Below, piece after piece: positions 16,918-27,261 of a stretch of DNA of 64,000 nucleotides. Every line of letters begins with the position of its first letter. Positions within the stretch are counted from its first letter, which is position 1. This DNA comes from Candidatus Manganitrophaceae bacterium. GTDB lineage: Bacteria; Nitrospirota; Nitrospiria; SBBL01; JAADHI01. Under the pieces are notes generated by a model. The model saw nothing but the letters and a program-made list of their open reading frames with translations. It was not told the DNA's origin and did no database searches. A program made the translations under genes and the position numbers. Location of the stretch: assembly GCA_012960925.1 (NCBI GenBank), contig DUAG01000030.1:50001-114000 (forward strand), written 5' to 3'.

Positions 16918-18945
16918 TTAATTCACCTGTAAAAACCGCTTATTCTTGATCTCAATAAAGAATGGCTTCTTAATCATATCCCCCTCCCGGACCTCGTAAA
17001 TATACCCTGAAACAGCGGGAAAGTTGGTCATCGTGGAAATACTTTCTCTAATCTCTTCAGGGCTTAAAGCCCCCTCCTGAAGCGCAGTAAGAATAATGCG
17101 CACTGCGTCGAAGGCCTGAGCGGCAAACACATCCGGATTCTGGTGATATTTTTTCTGATATTCATGAACAAATCTCTGGGTCAAGGGGTCCGGACTGTCC
17201 TTAAAGAAACCGTCAACAAAAACACCCCCTCCCGCGTAGGGACCCACAAGTTTCAAAAATTCAGGAGAGTTCCATCCTCTCTCCCCCAAAAGGGTCACCC
17301 CCTCAAAACCATGAAAAATAAGCTGAGGGACAATCAGTCCTGTAATTCGGGCATCCCCCGGAAGAAAGATGGCATCTAGCCCCGGTATGTACAGGGTCTC
17401 TTCCCGCGTTTCCGGTACTTCCCCCTCCTCCAGTTCTCCCTCTTTTGTTTCTACAAGCTCTTCTACAACCTCAATAACACCATGCCTGGACAAATCTGCT
17501 TTTTTCAGACGCAGGATGGCTCGTGAGAAATCCGAGTTGTTCATCGGGTACGATTCAGCGTGGACCACCTCTCCGCCGAGTTCAGTCACAGCCTTTGAAA
17601 AACAGCTCACCCATTGCTCCCCCGTTCGCTCGTCCGGAAAAAAGACACCGAAATATCGCAACGACATATGAACAACGGCATACTCGGCGATCGCGCGGCA
17701 AAGAAAACGGTTGGTCACCGCATTTCTAAAAACATACTTCCCCAAGGAGGTCATTCGGCGTGCGGTTGCCGCCGGGGTAATCAGGGCCACGCCTGCCCTC
17801 TCGACGATCGGCGCGACACGACTGACCTCTCTACTGAGGAGTGGACCGATCACGGCAATCGGTCGATACTCCTCCAACCAGTCTTCGATGACCGCCTGAA
17901 AGGGATCACGAATACCTCTCGATCCATCAGGAGGGATCCGCTCATTCAAGTCTTTCACAACCAAGCCGACCGAGGCCCCCGGCAATTCCTCCTGAAAGAA
18001 ATGGAGCGCCAACTCTGTTCCGTTCAAGGCGGTCTTTCCAAACGGAGCCAGCTTTCCGGAAAGGGGAAGAATGACGCCAATTAAAAAACGATTTAATTTA
18101 ATCTTATCCTTCAAGTCATCAAGAAGATCCCGGGCACGGGGTGCAAACGGGTGCGTCGGAAACAACGAGACAAATCGTTTAATCTCTCTCCCGCCACGAT
18201 AGTAATCCCCCCTCCCCCCATATAGCGCAATGAGGCGGATCATTCCCACATCTGCCGGGAACTTCGGTTTAAATTTATTTATTATATGATAAAGTGCGTC
18301 TTCATCCAGTTTATTCTGAACAATCGCTTTCACCTCTCCCCGGACAACATCATTGGCGAGGGGGTCACGAACAAGGACTGTCTTCTCCATGAGAACGAGG
18401 AGCGCGCTGAGATAATCCTCGCGTTCTAGATACGCCCTGGCCAGTTTTTCATAGACCAGTGATTTTGAGCCTTCTTCCCCCGGAATATCATTCCAGAATG
18501 AAAAGACCTCCTTGAATGCCTCCATATCAAAATAAATATCGCTCAACATCAGACGGACCTGTCCAGCTCTTGACTCATTCGAAAACTGGTCCAGGAAGGT
18601 TTTGAGAACTTCAATAGATCTTTTTAGTTCTTCCGTCCTGGAATAGATAGAGCTCAGTAAGAGATAGACATCCGGTAAAAGAGTGCTATTTGGATATTTA
18701 AATAAAAATTCCTCCAAAGATGAATGGGCTTCTTCGTTGTTACCTTGATCGAAATATGATCCTGCCTGGTCAAAAAGATGCTGCTCTTCAGATAAAACGA
18801 CACCCGTGCGATTTTGAACCGTCAGAATTTCAAACAAGGGAGAGGGAAGGGATAAATTTTGAACCAATTGGAGCGCCGACCCGCCCGCAGGGAAAAAAAG
18901 TACTAGCACCATGAAGAATAAAATAAGGGATAAACATCTTCTCAA
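16918..18945 (-). CDS. TPR plus periplasmic-binding-fold protein (LpoA/LivK-like)
   Basis: Exported protein of 675 residues with a signal peptide (CLSLILFFMVLVLFFPAGGS). Residues about 50-280 form TPR-like helices (NNEEAHSSLEEFLFKYPNST and following). From about residue 290 a type I periplasmic-binding fold begins with RFLIGVILPLSGKLAPFGKT and ends near YIYEVREGDMIKKPFFIEI. This two-part layout is that of penicillin-binding-protein activators (LpoA-like) and of some branched-chain amino-acid binding proteins. No permease genes adjoin it, which favours an envelope-assembly role. It is first in the run with pycA, pycB and the M50 protease. Confidence 0.75.
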   Translation of the reverse strand: MRRCLSLILFFMVLVLFFPAGGSALQLVQNLSLPSPLFEILTVQNRTGVVLSEEQHLFDQAGSYFDQGNNEEAHSSLEEFLFKYPNSTLLPDVYLLLSSIYSRTEELKRSIEVLKTFLDQFSNESRAGQVRLMLSDIYFDMEAFKEVFSFWNDIPGEEGSKSLVYEKLARAYLEREDYLSALLVLMEKTVLVRDPLANDVVRGEVKAIVQNKLDEDALYHIINKFKPKFPADVGMIRLIALYGGRGDYYRGGREIKRFVSLFPTHPFAPRARDLLDDLKDKIKLNRFLIGVILPLSGKLAPFGKTALNGTELALHFFQEELPGASVGLVVKDLNERIPPDGSRGIRDPFQAVIEDWLEEYRPIAVIGPLLSREVSRVAPIVERAGVALITPAATARRMTSLGKYVFRNAVTNRFLCRAIAEYAVVHMSLRYFGVFFPDERTGEQWVSCFSKAVTELGGEVVHAESYPMNNSDFSRAILRLKKADLSRHGVIEVVEELVETKEGELEEGEVPETREETLYIPGLDAIFLPGDARITGLIVPQLIFHGFEGVTLLGERGWNSPEFLKLVGPYAGGGVFVDGFFKDSPDPLTQRFVHEYQKKYHQNPDVFAAQAFDAVRIILTALQEGALSPEEIRESISTMTNFPAVSGYIYEVREGDMIKKPFFIEIKNKRFLQVN

Positions 18946-19151
18946 ACAAAATCTCCAATGTCTATGGGTAGAACGTCAATCAAAGTATGAGCGGAGAACG
19001 GAGATCTTATCTTATCCCCTTGGGCGGGCCAGGCTCTTTTCGGACAGAAATCACTAAAATCGTTACAGTATTTAAAGGTATACGCAGTATGTGAATACTA
19101 AAAGAAATGATTCTCCTTGTCAAGAATGCCCTGTTCAGATAAAATTACCCG

Positions 19152-20066
19152 ATGGAATCATTGATCGACCATTTCTTAAACCACCTCAGCATCGAAAAGG
19201 GACTTTCTTCCAATACCCTGACAGCATACCATCGGGATCTTCGCAAGTTTTCCTCTTTTCTCATAAAGCAGTATCATCCCGCTTCACCCGACAGAAAGGC
19301 ACCGATCGATATCACAAGGATCAACCGGAAAGAGCTTATGGCCTTCCTCTCCGAGTTGAGGGCACAGTCGCTCTCGCCCGCATCCGTCACGCGAATTATC
19401 TCGACGCTGAGAACATTTTTCAAGTTTCTCATCCGGGAGGAACTTCTCTTTCATGACCCGACGGCGCAAATCCGGACCCCGAGAAAAAGCTTCCGTCTCC
19501 CAAAAACCCTCCATTTCTCAGAGGTGGAATCCCTCCTGAACATTCCAAAAGGGGATGCTCCTTACGCGATGCGAAATGACACCATGATTGAGTTACTCTA
19601 CGCAACCGGATTGCGCGTCTCAGAGCTTCTGCAACTTCCTGTGGATAGCGTCAATATGGAATCGGGCTACTTACTGGCACGAGGAAAAGGATCGAAGGAA
19701 CGCATTGTTCCCATTGGACAATGCGCTCTGAGAAAACTCGAAACCTATCTCTTTGTTGTCCGCCCCAAACTCCTGAAAGGAAGGGCCTCGAAGATACTTT
19801 TCCTCAACCGTTCCGGAAAAGGGATGAGCCGTCAGACCTTTTGGAAGCAACTCGCCGCCATCGCGCTTAAGGCCGGCATTCAAAAACCGATCAGCCCCCA
19901 CATGCTCCGACATTCCTTCGCAAGCCACCTGCTGGAGGGAGGTGCCGACCTCCGGTCGATTCAAATGATGCTGGGTCACGCGGATATTTCAACCACGCAA
20001 ATTTATACGCATGTCGCTAAAGAGAGATTAAAGAAAGTCCATCAGGAAAGTCATCCAAGGGGATAA
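19152..20066 (+). CDS. xerD: Tyrosine recombinase XerC/XerD
   Basis: Site-specific recombinase of 304 residues, the standard Xer length, that resolves chromosome dimers at dif with FtsK. The N-terminal SAM-like core-binding domain covers residues 1-90 (LIDHFLNHLSIEKGLSSNTL). Catalytic residues are visible: Arg in ATGLRVSELLQL, Lys in ARGKGSKERIVPIG, HxxR in HMLRHSFASHLLEGG, His in LGHADISTTQ and the Tyr nucleophile in IYTHV. Nothing nearby looks like an integrated element it would serve, so a housekeeping role is likely. Whether it is XerC or XerD cannot be settled. Confidence 0.92.
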   Translation: MESLIDHFLNHLSIEKGLSSNTLTAYHRDLRKFSSFLIKQYHPASPDRKAPIDITRINRKELMAFLSELRAQSLSPASVTRIISTLRTFFKFLIREELLFHDPTAQIRTPRKSFRLPKTLHFSEVESLLNIPKGDAPYAMRNDTMIELLYATGLRVSELLQLPVDSVNMESGYLLARGKGSKERIVPIGQCALRKLETYLFVVRPKLLKGRASKILFLNRSGKGMSRQTFWKQLAAIALKAGIQKPISPHMLRHSFASHLLEGGADLRSIQMMLGHADISTTQIYTHVAKERLKKVHQESHPRG

Positions 20067-20073
20067 ACCGAGG

Positions 20074-20103
20074 TTTCTCATTCCGCGAACGTGGAATGAG
20101 AAA
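20074..20103. terminator. Hairpin between convergent xerD and apt
   Basis: Perfect 11-bp inverted repeat TTTCTCATTCC / GGAATGAGAAA with an 8-nt loop, placed between two convergent genes. The A/T-rich stem ends resemble a bidirectional terminator, although the U-tract is short. Confidence 0.6.
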
Positions 20104-20106
20104 GCA

Positions 20107-20622
20107 CTAATCATACTGGAGTAACGCGGTCACAGGAACATCTTTCAGGCGCTCCCGCCCCTTCAGTCCGACCAGTTCGATTACAAAAACCGCGCCAACA
20201 ATCTCCCCGTCCAGGCGTTTCACAAGCCTAGCTGTCGCGGCAACGGTTCCCCCGGTCGCCAGGAGGTCATCTACAATCAAGACCCTCTCCCCTGCTGAAA
20301 TAGCATCTTCATGAATACACAAGCGGTCGGAGCCATACTCGAGTTGATAGGCCTCATCGATCTTATCCGCCGGGAGCTTTCCGGGTTTGCGTACAGGGAT
20401 AAATCCGGCGTTGAGCCGCTCGGACAATGGCGCACCAAAGATAAAACCGCGTGCTTCTATTGAAACGATCTTATCAACCTGCTTATCGAGAAACGGCGCG
20501 GCAAGCCGGGTAATCACATCACGAAAGGCAAGCGGGTCTTTTAAGAGGGTCGTAATATCATAAAAAAGGATCCCTTCCTTAGGGAAATTAGGCACTTCAC
20601 GTATTTTAGATTTTAAATCCAC
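20107..20622 (-). CDS. apt: Adenine phosphoribosyltransferase
   Basis: Purine-salvage enzyme (adenine + PRPP to AMP), 171 residues, normal length. IREVPNFPKEGILFYDITTLL at the start, IEARGFIFGAPLSERLNAGF and the PRPP-binding motif VLIVDDLLATGGTVAATARL are diagnostic. The start is a GTG whose first base is the last base of the sigma-factor stop (TAGTG), so the two genes are translationally coupled. Confidence in function is high; the coupling to a sigma factor is unusual. Confidence 0.96.
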   Translation of the reverse strand: MDLKSKIREVPNFPKEGILFYDITTLLKDPLAFRDVITRLAAPFLDKQVDKIVSIEARGFIFGAPLSERLNAGFIPVRKPGKLPADKIDEAYQLEYGSDRLCIHEDAISAGERVLIVDDLLATGGTVAATARLVKRLDGEIVGAVFVIELVGLKGRERLKDVPVTALLQYD

Positions 20623-21620
20623 TAAAGTATTTCTTCAGAGGTGATGGTCTTTTCGGCTAGGATACCGCGCAACTTCCGAAGGGCGGCCGATTCGATCTGG
20701 CGAACACGCTCACGGGTCAGCCCGAAGTCCTTCCCGATTTGTTGCAGGGTATAGGTTTCATCCCCTTCCAGTCCAAACCGCATGATAATCACCCGGCGTT
20801 CGTTGTCATTGAGCGTTTCCATGCATTCCAGAATGTTTTCTCTCCGGCGAACCCCTTCGGCCCGGCTCATGGGGGAAACCTGTTTGGTATCTTCAATAAT
20901 ATCTCTCAGCGAGGTCTCCTGATTCACGGAAATCGGACTGTCCAGAGAGTAGGTCTTCTTGAGAAGCTGTTGAATATGGGCGATGTCGCCTTCTGTGATA
21001 TTCATCTTCCGAGAAATCTCAGCATGTGCCGGTTCTCGTCCCAATTCCTGAACAAAGTCTTCAAGATGCCCCAGGTATTGATTCACACGTTCAACAACAT
21101 GCACCGGAAGACGAATCAATTTTCCCTGATTGATAATGGCCCGTTCAATAGCCTGCCTGATCCACCAGGAAGCATAGGTTGAAAATCGAAATCCCTTGGT
21201 GTGATCATATTTTTCGACTGCCTTGATCAGACCGATATTTCCTTCTTCAATCACATCCGAGAAGGGAAGGCCACGGTTCATATATCGCTTTCCGATGCTG
21301 ACAACCAGGCGAAGATTTGATTCGATCATGCGCTGCCTCGCGGACTCATCCCCTTCCGCGATCTTCTTGGCAAGCATCACCTCTTCCTCAGAGTTCAGAA
21401 GGTTTGAACGGCGGATATTTCTCAGATAGACTTTTACGGCATCCGGCGGAGGTTCATAAGGATCTTCTTCTTCCTCCTCCGCTTCGGCCACGGGCTCAGG
21501 CCCCATTCCCGGCAGTGGGACTTCAAGGTCTTTCGCCGTGGTTTCGGTTGCGTCCTGCTCGCTACCTTCCTTATCTTCCTTTACCCAATCGTCATCAATT
21601 TTTTTTCGTCTTCTTCCCAT
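20622..21620 (-). CDS. RNA polymerase sigma factor, RpoS/RpoD-related
   Basis: Sigma-70 family factor of 332 residues with an acidic N-terminal extension (about 55 residues rich in E and D) instead of region 1.1. Region 1.2 starts at [16 protein letters not shown]. Region 2 follows with [34 protein letters not shown] and [18 protein letters not shown]. Region 4 ends with the helix-turn-helix [20 protein letters not shown]. The size and [11 protein letters not shown] region 3 fit group 2 (RpoS-like) sigma factors rather than the primary RpoD. It may govern stationary-phase or stress genes. Its stop overlaps the apt start. Confidence 0.9.
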   Translation of the reverse strand: MGRRRKKIDDDWVKEDKEGSEQDATETTAKDLEVPLPGMGPEPVAEAEEEEEDPYEPPPDAVKVYLRNIRRSNLLNSEEEVMLAKKIAEGDESARQRMIESNLRLVVSIGKRYMNRGLPFSDVIEEGNIGLIKAVEKYDHTKGFRFSTYASWWIRQAIERAIINQGKLIRLPVHVVERVNQYLGHLEDFVQELGREPAHAEISRKMNITEGDIAHIQQLLKKTYSLDSPISVNQETSLRDIIEDTKQVSPMSRAEGVRRRENILECMETLNDNERRVIIMRFGLEGDETYTLQQIGKDFGLTRERVRQIESAALRKLRGILAEKTITSEEIL

Positions 21621-21655
21621 CTCGCCCTAACATTACAGTAAGGTATATAACTTCG

Positions 21656-21964
21656 TTAAAAAGTGATTGAAAAATCACTGAACCGGGAAGACGGATCCCC
21701 CCAGGAGACATCCACCCCCTCAACGCTTGATCGAGGTGGCCCCTTCCTCAGATTGAGGATCAGATCCTCAATCTTCATACCTTCTCCCTCGACTTCGATC
21801 TCAACCCGCCCATCGGAAAGATTCCGTGTAAAACCATGCAGGCTTCTGGAAAGCGCCTGATCCTGCGTGAAATTTCGAAATCCTACCCCCTGGACGACTC
21901 CGCTGACAAAGATGTGAGCGGATTTCTTTCTACTTTCCTTCTTTTGTGACTCCAGAATGTTCAA
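21656..21964 (-). CDS. acyP: Acylphosphatase
   Basis: Small hydrolase (102 residues) cleaving carboxyl-phosphate bonds such as acetyl phosphate. The signature VSGVVQGVGFRNFTQDQA contains the catalytic arginine, and GFTRNLSDGRVEIEVEGEG contains the catalytic asparagine. The best available start is TTG at 21964, giving an N-terminal lysine-rich extension of about 14 residues; no closer start exists before the domain. It lies between tRNA-Pro and the sigma-factor gene on the same strand. Confidence 0.93.
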   Translation of the reverse strand: MNILESQKKESRKKSAHIFVSGVVQGVGFRNFTQDQALSRSLHGFTRNLSDGRVEIEVEGEGMKIEDLILNLRKGPPRSSVEGVDVSWGDPSSRFSDFSITF

Positions 21965-21984
21965 GCCTTTACTGACAGAAATAA

Positions 21985-22061
<77 letters not shown>

Positions 22062-22071
22062 ACAAAAGTGA

Positions 22072-23166
22072 TTAAACTGTCCGTAATCCGAAGGCCTTTG
22101 CCACACCGGGATGAACGATTTCCCCTTGATGCGTATTCACACCCAGAGAAAATGGAATATCTGTTTCTGTTGCCCGCTTTAAACCCAAAAGCGCGAGTTT
22201 TTGTACATATGGAAATGTCTCATTCGCCAGGGCGAAGGTTGCCGTTCTCGGCACGGCACCCGGAATATTTGTAACACAGTAGTGCACCACATCTTTTACG
22301 GTATAGATCGGATCAGAATGCGAGGTTGGACGCGATGTCTCAAAACACCCCCCCTGATCGATGGCGACATCGACCACGACCGCGCCCTTTTCCATCTTCG
22401 AAATCATCCGGCGTGTAACCAGATGAGGGGCCTTGTCTCCCACTCTCGATACCGCACCGATCACCAGACAACTCTTTTTAACCTGATCCGCGATTTCATC
22501 CGGATACGACGGTAGGGTCACCACCCGGCCTCTGAAAAAATCATCCAGGCGGGAGCGACAAGAAGAACTTTCATCAATGACCGTCACCTCCGCGCCCAGG
22601 GCGAGGGCAACCTGGGCCGCGCTTCGACCCACCACGCCGCCGCCAATGACGCACACCTTTCCCTTGGAGACTCCAGCAATGCTGGTCAGCAGAAGCCCCA
22701 TGCCGCCCTTTGTCTTCTGGAGATAATGCGCACCGGCCAAGACCGCCATTCGGCCCGCAATTTCACTCATCGGTCTCAGAAGCGGTCTTGAGCCATCCGC
22801 CAGTTCAATTGTTTCGTAAGCAATGGCGGTGACCTTTCCCGTGATTAAGACCTCCATCAGGGCTTTGTTTGCTGCCAAATGGAGATAAGTGAACAGTATT
22901 TGGCCCGGATGAAAAAAGTCTCCCTCTTCCGGGAGAGGCTCCTTCACCTTGACGATCAATTCAGACTGCTCAAAGAGCGATTTTTTGGACTTGAGAATCC
23001 GCGCCTTCGCCTTACGGTAGGCGGCATCGGGAAAACCACTTCCCACACCGGCTCCGGATTCCACAAAGACCTGATGCCGCTGCCGCGTCAGTATGCCGAC
23101 CCCCGCAGGAGTGAGACTGACCCGGAACTCCTGATCCTTGATCTCTTTCGGCACACCAATCTTCAT
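22072..23166 (-). CDS. ald: Alanine dehydrogenase
   Basis: NAD-dependent L-alanine dehydrogenase (alanine to pyruvate plus ammonia), 364 residues, usual length 360-370. MKIGVPKEIKDQEFRVSLTP is the family start, TVKVKEPLPEE-type segments follow (here IVKVKEPLPEEGDFFHPGQI), and the Rossmann fold is GKVCVIGGGVVGRSAAQVAL. DVAIDQGGCFETSRPTSH contains the conserved aspartate region. The C-terminus (NTHQGEIVHPGVAKAFGL) is also typical. No convincing Shine-Dalgarno is seen before the ATG. It ends 10 bases from tRNA-Pro. Confidence 0.95.
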   Translation of the reverse strand: MKIGVPKEIKDQEFRVSLTPAGVGILTRQRHQVFVESGAGVGSGFPDAAYRKAKARILKSKKSLFEQSELIVKVKEPLPEEGDFFHPGQILFTYLHLAANKALMEVLITGKVTAIAYETIELADGSRPLLRPMSEIAGRMAVLAGAHYLQKTKGGMGLLLTSIAGVSKGKVCVIGGGVVGRSAAQVALALGAEVTVIDESSSCRSRLDDFFRGRVVTLPSYPDEIADQVKKSCLVIGAVSRVGDKAPHLVTRRMISKMEKGAVVVDVAIDQGGCFETSRPTSHSDPIYTVKDVVHYCVTNIPGAVPRTATFALANETFPYVQKLALLGLKRATETDIPFSLGVNTHQGEIVHPGVAKAFGLRTV

Positions 23167-23266
23167 AATAATTGAACGGAGGGTAACAGATTTTCATGAT
23201 AAAAGTCAACGGAATGGGAGGACATAGCAGGCTGTTAAAAAAGTATGTGTTTGTGCCGTAAGTCGT

Positions 23267-23342
23267 CATCTCCCGTAGATGAGAATCCATAAGAACTTGA
23301 TCTTAAACATGCTGGATTTCAGATAAAATAATCGGGAATGAC
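23267..23342. repeat. Degenerate palindromic repeat (GTCAT...GAATCCA type)
   Basis: Starts GTCATCTCCCGTAGATGAGAATCCA and ends with CTGGATTTC...CGGGAATGAC, which read as imperfect inverted copies of each other. The layout resembles the widespread bacterial intergenic repeats bounded by GTCATTCCCG and GGAATCCAG. It sits between ald and the Kelch gene. Confidence 0.5.
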
Positions 23343-23379
23343 AGGTTACAAGTTTTACAACATCCTAATAGAGGGCTTC

Positions 23380-24312
23380 TTAAAATCTGTTCTCGGAACC
23401 TTGGTTAGGTTTCTCGTACTTCACCACGGATTCCATCACGGATCGGTCGGGACGCCAGCCGCCGACAAGGTAGATCGCTTGGTCGATGATGGCCACGCCC
23501 ATGGCGGCGCGCGCCTCCGGCATGGGGGAAAGTTCGGTCCAGTTCTTTCGGGCAAAATCGTAGACGGCCCCGTGGGTGCCGATTCCAACTTCTTCTCTGA
23601 ATCCGCCCATAGTGTAAAGTTTGCCGTCCACACAAGAGACGCCTTGACCCGCAGAAGGCCAGAGAAGCGTCTCGTCGGCACGCTGCCATTCTTTCTTTTT
23701 CGGATCGAAGATTTCGATCCTGTCATATTCGTGGAAACCCTGAGGTGTGGCGGCAACACCGCCCATGACCCAGAGCTGGTCCCGGACAGACACGGCAGAA
23801 GCCGCAAAACGGGGGGTCGGCAAAGCCGGCATCTCTTCCCATTCATCCGACTTGAAGTCCCAGCGTTCCGTAAAGCCAAAAGCGGGATCGGTCTGCGGTC
23901 CGCCTTCTGTGGCATCGGGATGGTGGCCGCCGATGATATAGACTTGTCCATCAACAAGGGCGCAGGCAGGATAGTCATGCGGCGCAAGCAGGTCCGGCCC
24001 GGTCTCCCAGCGGTCTTCCTTCGGGAAATAGGTTTCAACCGTTTTCAGAAACCGGAACCTGCCGTCAGGCTTCCGGAAGCCCCCTCCCATCACAATAATC
24101 GCGTCCCCCGACGCAACGGCCAATGCGCCGGAGCGCATCGTCGGCATCGGACAAAGCGAAGACCACTGGTCTTCTCCCGGATCATAAACCTCAGAAAAGT
24201 CCAGGCTCTTAAAACCAGGCCCTCCACCCCCAAAGGAATAAATCTTCCCCCCATAAGCCGCAACAGCCGGATGAGATCGCGGAGAATTTAAAGGAGAACA
24301 AGCATGCCACAT
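23380..24312 (-). CDS. Kelch-repeat beta-propeller protein
   Basis: A 310-residue protein consisting of six Kelch units. Each has the pattern (V)YxxGG ... W ... (M)P: for example GKIYSFGGGGPG, GQVYIIGGHHPD, DQLWVMGGVAAT, GKLYTMGGFREE and QAIYLVGGWRPD, and the double glycines recur every 45-55 residues. This would fold as a six-bladed propeller for binding proteins or sugars. There is no signal peptide or membrane helix, so it is probably cytosolic. The gene stands alone on the minus strand between ald and a family A repeat. Partner unknown. Confidence 0.85.
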   Translation of the reverse strand: MWHACSPLNSPRSHPAVAAYGGKIYSFGGGGPGFKSLDFSEVYDPGEDQWSSLCPMPTMRSGALAVASGDAIIVMGGGFRKPDGRFRFLKTVETYFPKEDRWETGPDLLAPHDYPACALVDGQVYIIGGHHPDATEGGPQTDPAFGFTERWDFKSDEWEEMPALPTPRFAASAVSVRDQLWVMGGVAATPQGFHEYDRIEIFDPKKKEWQRADETLLWPSAGQGVSCVDGKLYTMGGFREEVGIGTHGAVYDFARKNWTELSPMPEARAAMGVAIIDQAIYLVGGWRPDRSVMESVVKYEKPNQGSENRF

Positions 24313-24390
24313 CCTAATGATCCTTAATAAGGTTTTATGGTTACCGAAACGCTCAAACGGAGGGTAAGGGTTTCAGAGTGCTTAGATAAA

Positions 24391-24480
24391 GCTTCAGGGC
24401 AAGGCACGAGGAGCGAAGAACCGCAATGTACCCAAGGGTACATGAGGATTCGAGCACCACAGCAACGCAACCATGGAGCC
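24391..24480 (+). repeat. Dispersed palindromic repeat family A, copy 3
   Basis: Clearest copy of the family: CAGGGCAAGGCACGAGGAGC ... the perfect palindrome TGTACCCAAGGGTACA at 24427-24442 ... GAGGATTCGAGCACCACAG ... CCATGGAGCC. It lies downstream of ilvD, whose transcript runs into it. Confidence 0.8.
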
Positions 24481-24502
24481 TTAGATCAGCGCTCTGGAAC
24501 CC

Positions 24503-26176
24503 TTACCGGGTGATGGCCCCTTCGGAGGCTGAGAGTACGTGCCTCGCATACTTCGCCATAACACCCGATTTATAGCGCGCCGGCGGGGCCTTCCATCCCT
24601 TTAACCTCTCCTTCAGTTCCGCATCTGTTAATACGACCTCCAACTTCCGGGCATTGATATCAAAAGTGATGGTATCGCCATCCCGCAGGGCGGCAATGGG
24701 TCCACCCACCTGGGCCTCCGGGGCTACGTGACCGGCCATCAGTCCACGCGTTGCCCCCGAAAAACGGCCATCGGTCAAGAGGGCAACCGAATCTCCCAGA
24801 CCCGCACCGACGATGGCGGCGGTTACGCCGAGCATCTCCCGCATACCTGGCCCCCCTTTCGGACCTTCGTAGCGAATGACCACCACGTCGCCCGTCTTGA
24901 TCACATTGGATTGGACCGCGGCAAAAGCCGCCTCTTCACAATCAAAGAGACGCGCCGGTCCCGTATGTTCCATCCGCTCATGGCCCGCAACCTTGATCAC
25001 GCAGCCCTCCGGAGCCAGATTCCCTTTTAAAATTACCAGCCCGCCGGTTTCCTTAATCGGGTTGGAGAGCGGTCGCACCACATCCTGTCCGGCAGTCTCC
25101 TCGGCTGTCTTCGCCTCTTCGCCAATGGTCTTTCCCGTCACGGTCATCTCATCCGGATGGAGAACGGCAGCCTCCAGGAGGCGTTTCGCAATCAGTCGGA
25201 TTCCACCAGCATGATGCATATCAGCCGCGACATAGCGCCCACCCGGTTTCAAATCGGCCAACAGAGGGGTTTTTCGGCTGATCCGGTCAAAGTCATCAAT
25301 CACCAGGGGGATCTCCATCTCTCTGGCGATTGCGAGAAAGTGGAGGACGGCATTGGTCGACCCACCTGTCATCGCCACGGACGCGATGGCGTTTTCCAGG
25401 GAGTTCCTGGTAATGACATCGCTCGGTCGGATATTGTTTCGCAGTGCGACCATCACCAACTTCCCCGCCTCGAAGGCAACCTGGTCCTTTTCGGGATCTT
25501 CAGCCGGAACGCTGCCGCTCCCCATGAAAGACATTCCAAGTATCTCGATCGCCGTGGCCATCGTATTGGCCGTGAACTGCCCGCCACAGGCCCCCGCGCC
25601 GGGGCAGGCTTTATTTTCCAGATCAGTCAGATCGGCTTCGCTCATCTTCCCCTTCGCCACCGAACCCACCGCCTCAAAGACATCCTGTATCGTCACATCA
25701 TGTCCCTGAAAAGATCCTGGTGCAATCGAGCCGCCGTAGAGCATCAACGAAGGAAGGTTCAGACGGGCAAGGGCCATGACCGTTCCCGGAATCGTCTTAT
25801 CACATCCGGACAGGGCAACGACCCCGTCAAAGAGGTGCCCCCTCGCAACCAGTTCAATGGAATCGGCAATCACTTCACGGCTGACCAGGGAGGCCTTCAT
25901 CCCCTCTGTTCCCATCGTCACGCCATCAGAGACTGCAATGGTATTATACTCCATCGGGGTTCCGCCTGCCGCGCGGATACCCTCTTTTACTTTGGCCGAG
26001 AGACGTCTGAGATGGTAGTTGCAGGGCATCGTCTCGATCCAGGTATTTGCAACACCAATGATGGGCTTTCTCAAATCATCGTCGCTAAAACCGATCCCCT
26101 TCATCATCGCCCGTGCCGGGGCGCGATCGACGCCTGCCATGATGATGCGGCTGTTTTCTCTTAGATCACGTTCCAT
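24503..26176 (-). CDS. ilvD: Dihydroxy-acid dehydratase
   Basis: Iron-sulfur dehydratase of branched-chain amino-acid synthesis (2,3-dihydroxy-isovalerate to 2-ketoisovalerate), 557 residues. Cluster cysteines lie in [15 protein letters not shown] and [36 protein letters not shown] (here [17 protein letters not shown]) and [21 protein letters not shown] are diagnostic. The start at 26176 follows AAGGAG with good spacing; the 17-codon upstream extension in frame is not needed. It lies 62 bases after bioB on the same strand; both enzymes need iron-sulfur clusters. Confidence 0.96.
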   Translation of the reverse strand: MERDLRENSRIIMAGVDRAPARAMMKGIGFSDDDLRKPIIGVANTWIETMPCNYHLRRLSAKVKEGIRAAGGTPMEYNTIAVSDGVTMGTEGMKASLVSREVIADSIELVARGHLFDGVVALSGCDKTIPGTVMALARLNLPSLMLYGGSIAPGSFQGHDVTIQDVFEAVGSVAKGKMSEADLTDLENKACPGAGACGGQFTANTMATAIEILGMSFMGSGSVPAEDPEKDQVAFEAGKLVMVALRNNIRPSDVITRNSLENAIASVAMTGGSTNAVLHFLAIAREMEIPLVIDDFDRISRKTPLLADLKPGGRYVAADMHHAGGIRLIAKRLLEAAVLHPDEMTVTGKTIGEEAKTAEETAGQDVVRPLSNPIKETGGLVILKGNLAPEGCVIKVAGHERMEHTGPARLFDCEEAAFAAVQSNVIKTGDVVVIRYEGPKGGPGMREMLGVTAAIVGAGLGDSVALLTDGRFSGATRGLMAGHVAPEAQVGGPIAALRDGDTITFDINARKLEVVLTDAELKERLKGWKAPPARYKSGVMAKYARHVLSASEGAITR

Positions 26177-26238
26177 TGCATTACTCCTTAATAACCAATC
26201 AAAAAAAAGGCGAATACACAGGTCCACCCCTACAGGTT

Positions 26239-27261
26239 TTATCCCTTTGCTTTTACCATCGGAAGCGGGTCATGGCAGCCGGAGGCATGACGCAGGTCAA
26301 GATCTTCGATCATTTTCAGATCGTCTTTCGATTGCCGCCCCGTGGTTGTCAGGTAATTTCCAATGAGCGTATGGCTCGCGCCAGCGGTGAACATCCACGA
26401 TTGCAGATCCCGAAGGTGAATTTCGCGGCCTCCGGCGGTCATGATGTCTTTTGCGGGGAGCATCAGGCGATACACGGCAATAATTGTCAGGATTTCCATC
26501 GGGCGAAGGGGCGGGATGTCCTCAAAAGGGGTGTCCGGAATCGCGTTCAGGAAGTTCAGCGGCACCACATCGACATCCAAGTCCTGAAGATCGACGGCCA
26601 GTTCAATGCGCTGATCCAGGCTCTCCCCCATCCCGAAGATCCCCCCGGAACAGATCTCCATCCCGGCGGCCTTGCAATATTCAATGGTCCGAATTCGTTC
26701 TTCATAGGAGTGGGTCGTGCAAATCTTTGGGAAAAAGGAACGGGCCGTCTCCAGATTATGGTTGTAACAAGCCAGCCCGGCCTCTTTCAGTTTATGGGCA
26801 ATCCCCTCTTCGGCAATAATCCCCAGAGAGGCATCGTTCCGGGTGTGTCCAGCGGCCGTGAGGGCGCGGATGCGCTCCAGAATCGCCTCCAGATCAGGCC
26901 CCTCACGCAAGCCCCACCAGGCCACGACGACGCCGAAGGCCTCCGCATTGTTGTCAGCCGCCTCCTTAGCCGCCTTAACAATCTCCTCTGAATCCAGGAG
27001 GCCATAGGCCGGAATGGCCGTCCCATGATAGGCCGACTGCGAACAGAAACCGCAGTCTTCAGAACAGTCCCCCGACTTGGCATTAACGATGGAACAGAGA
27101 TGGATTTGATCTCCCCGATAATGCAGCCGGACCCGATTTGCGGAAGAGATGAGGTCCATAATATCCGGCCCCTCCGCCTGAATCAGCCGACAGCCCTCCT
27201 CATAAGACAAACGCTCCCCCGCGATCGCCTTCTCTTCCATCCGCCGAATAAAGTCCCGCAT
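26239..27261 (-). CDS. bioB: Biotin synthase
   Basis: Radical SAM enzyme inserting sulfur into dethiobiotin, 340 residues. The radical SAM cluster motif is [14 protein letters not shown] (CxxxCxxC), preceded by [11 protein letters not shown]. The later motifs [25 protein letters not shown] (seen as two pieces) and [11 protein letters not shown] are typical, and NYLTTTGR near the C-terminus supports it. The start at 27261 has GAGGAAAG upstream; 15 additional in-frame codons are dispensable. Its product would supply biotin for PycB. No other bio genes are in the window. Confidence 0.96.
   Translation of the reverse strand: MRDFIRRMEEKAIAGERLSYEEGCRLIQAEGPDIMDLISSANRVRLHYRGDQIHLCSIVNAKSGDCSEDCGFCSQSAYHGTAIPAYGLLDSEEIVKAAKEAADNNAEAFGVVVAWWGLREGPDLEAILERIRALTAAGHTRNDASLGIIAEEGIAHKLKEAGLACYNHNLETARSFFPKICTTHSYEERIRTIEYCKAAGMEICSGGIFGMGESLDQRIELAVDLQDLDVDVVPLNFLNAIPDTPFEDIPPLRPMEILTIIAVYRLMLPAKDIMTAGGREIHLRDLQSWMFTAGASHTLIGNYLTTTGRQSKDDLKMIEDLDLRHASGCHDPLPMVKAKG

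Noticed and set aside
23338..24291. Long plus-strand frame opposite the Kelch gene
   Set aside because: It is an antisense shadow; the minus strand encodes regular Kelch repeats.
25157..26164. Long plus-strand frame opposite ilvD
   Set aside because: It is an antisense shadow of a clear IlvD sequence.
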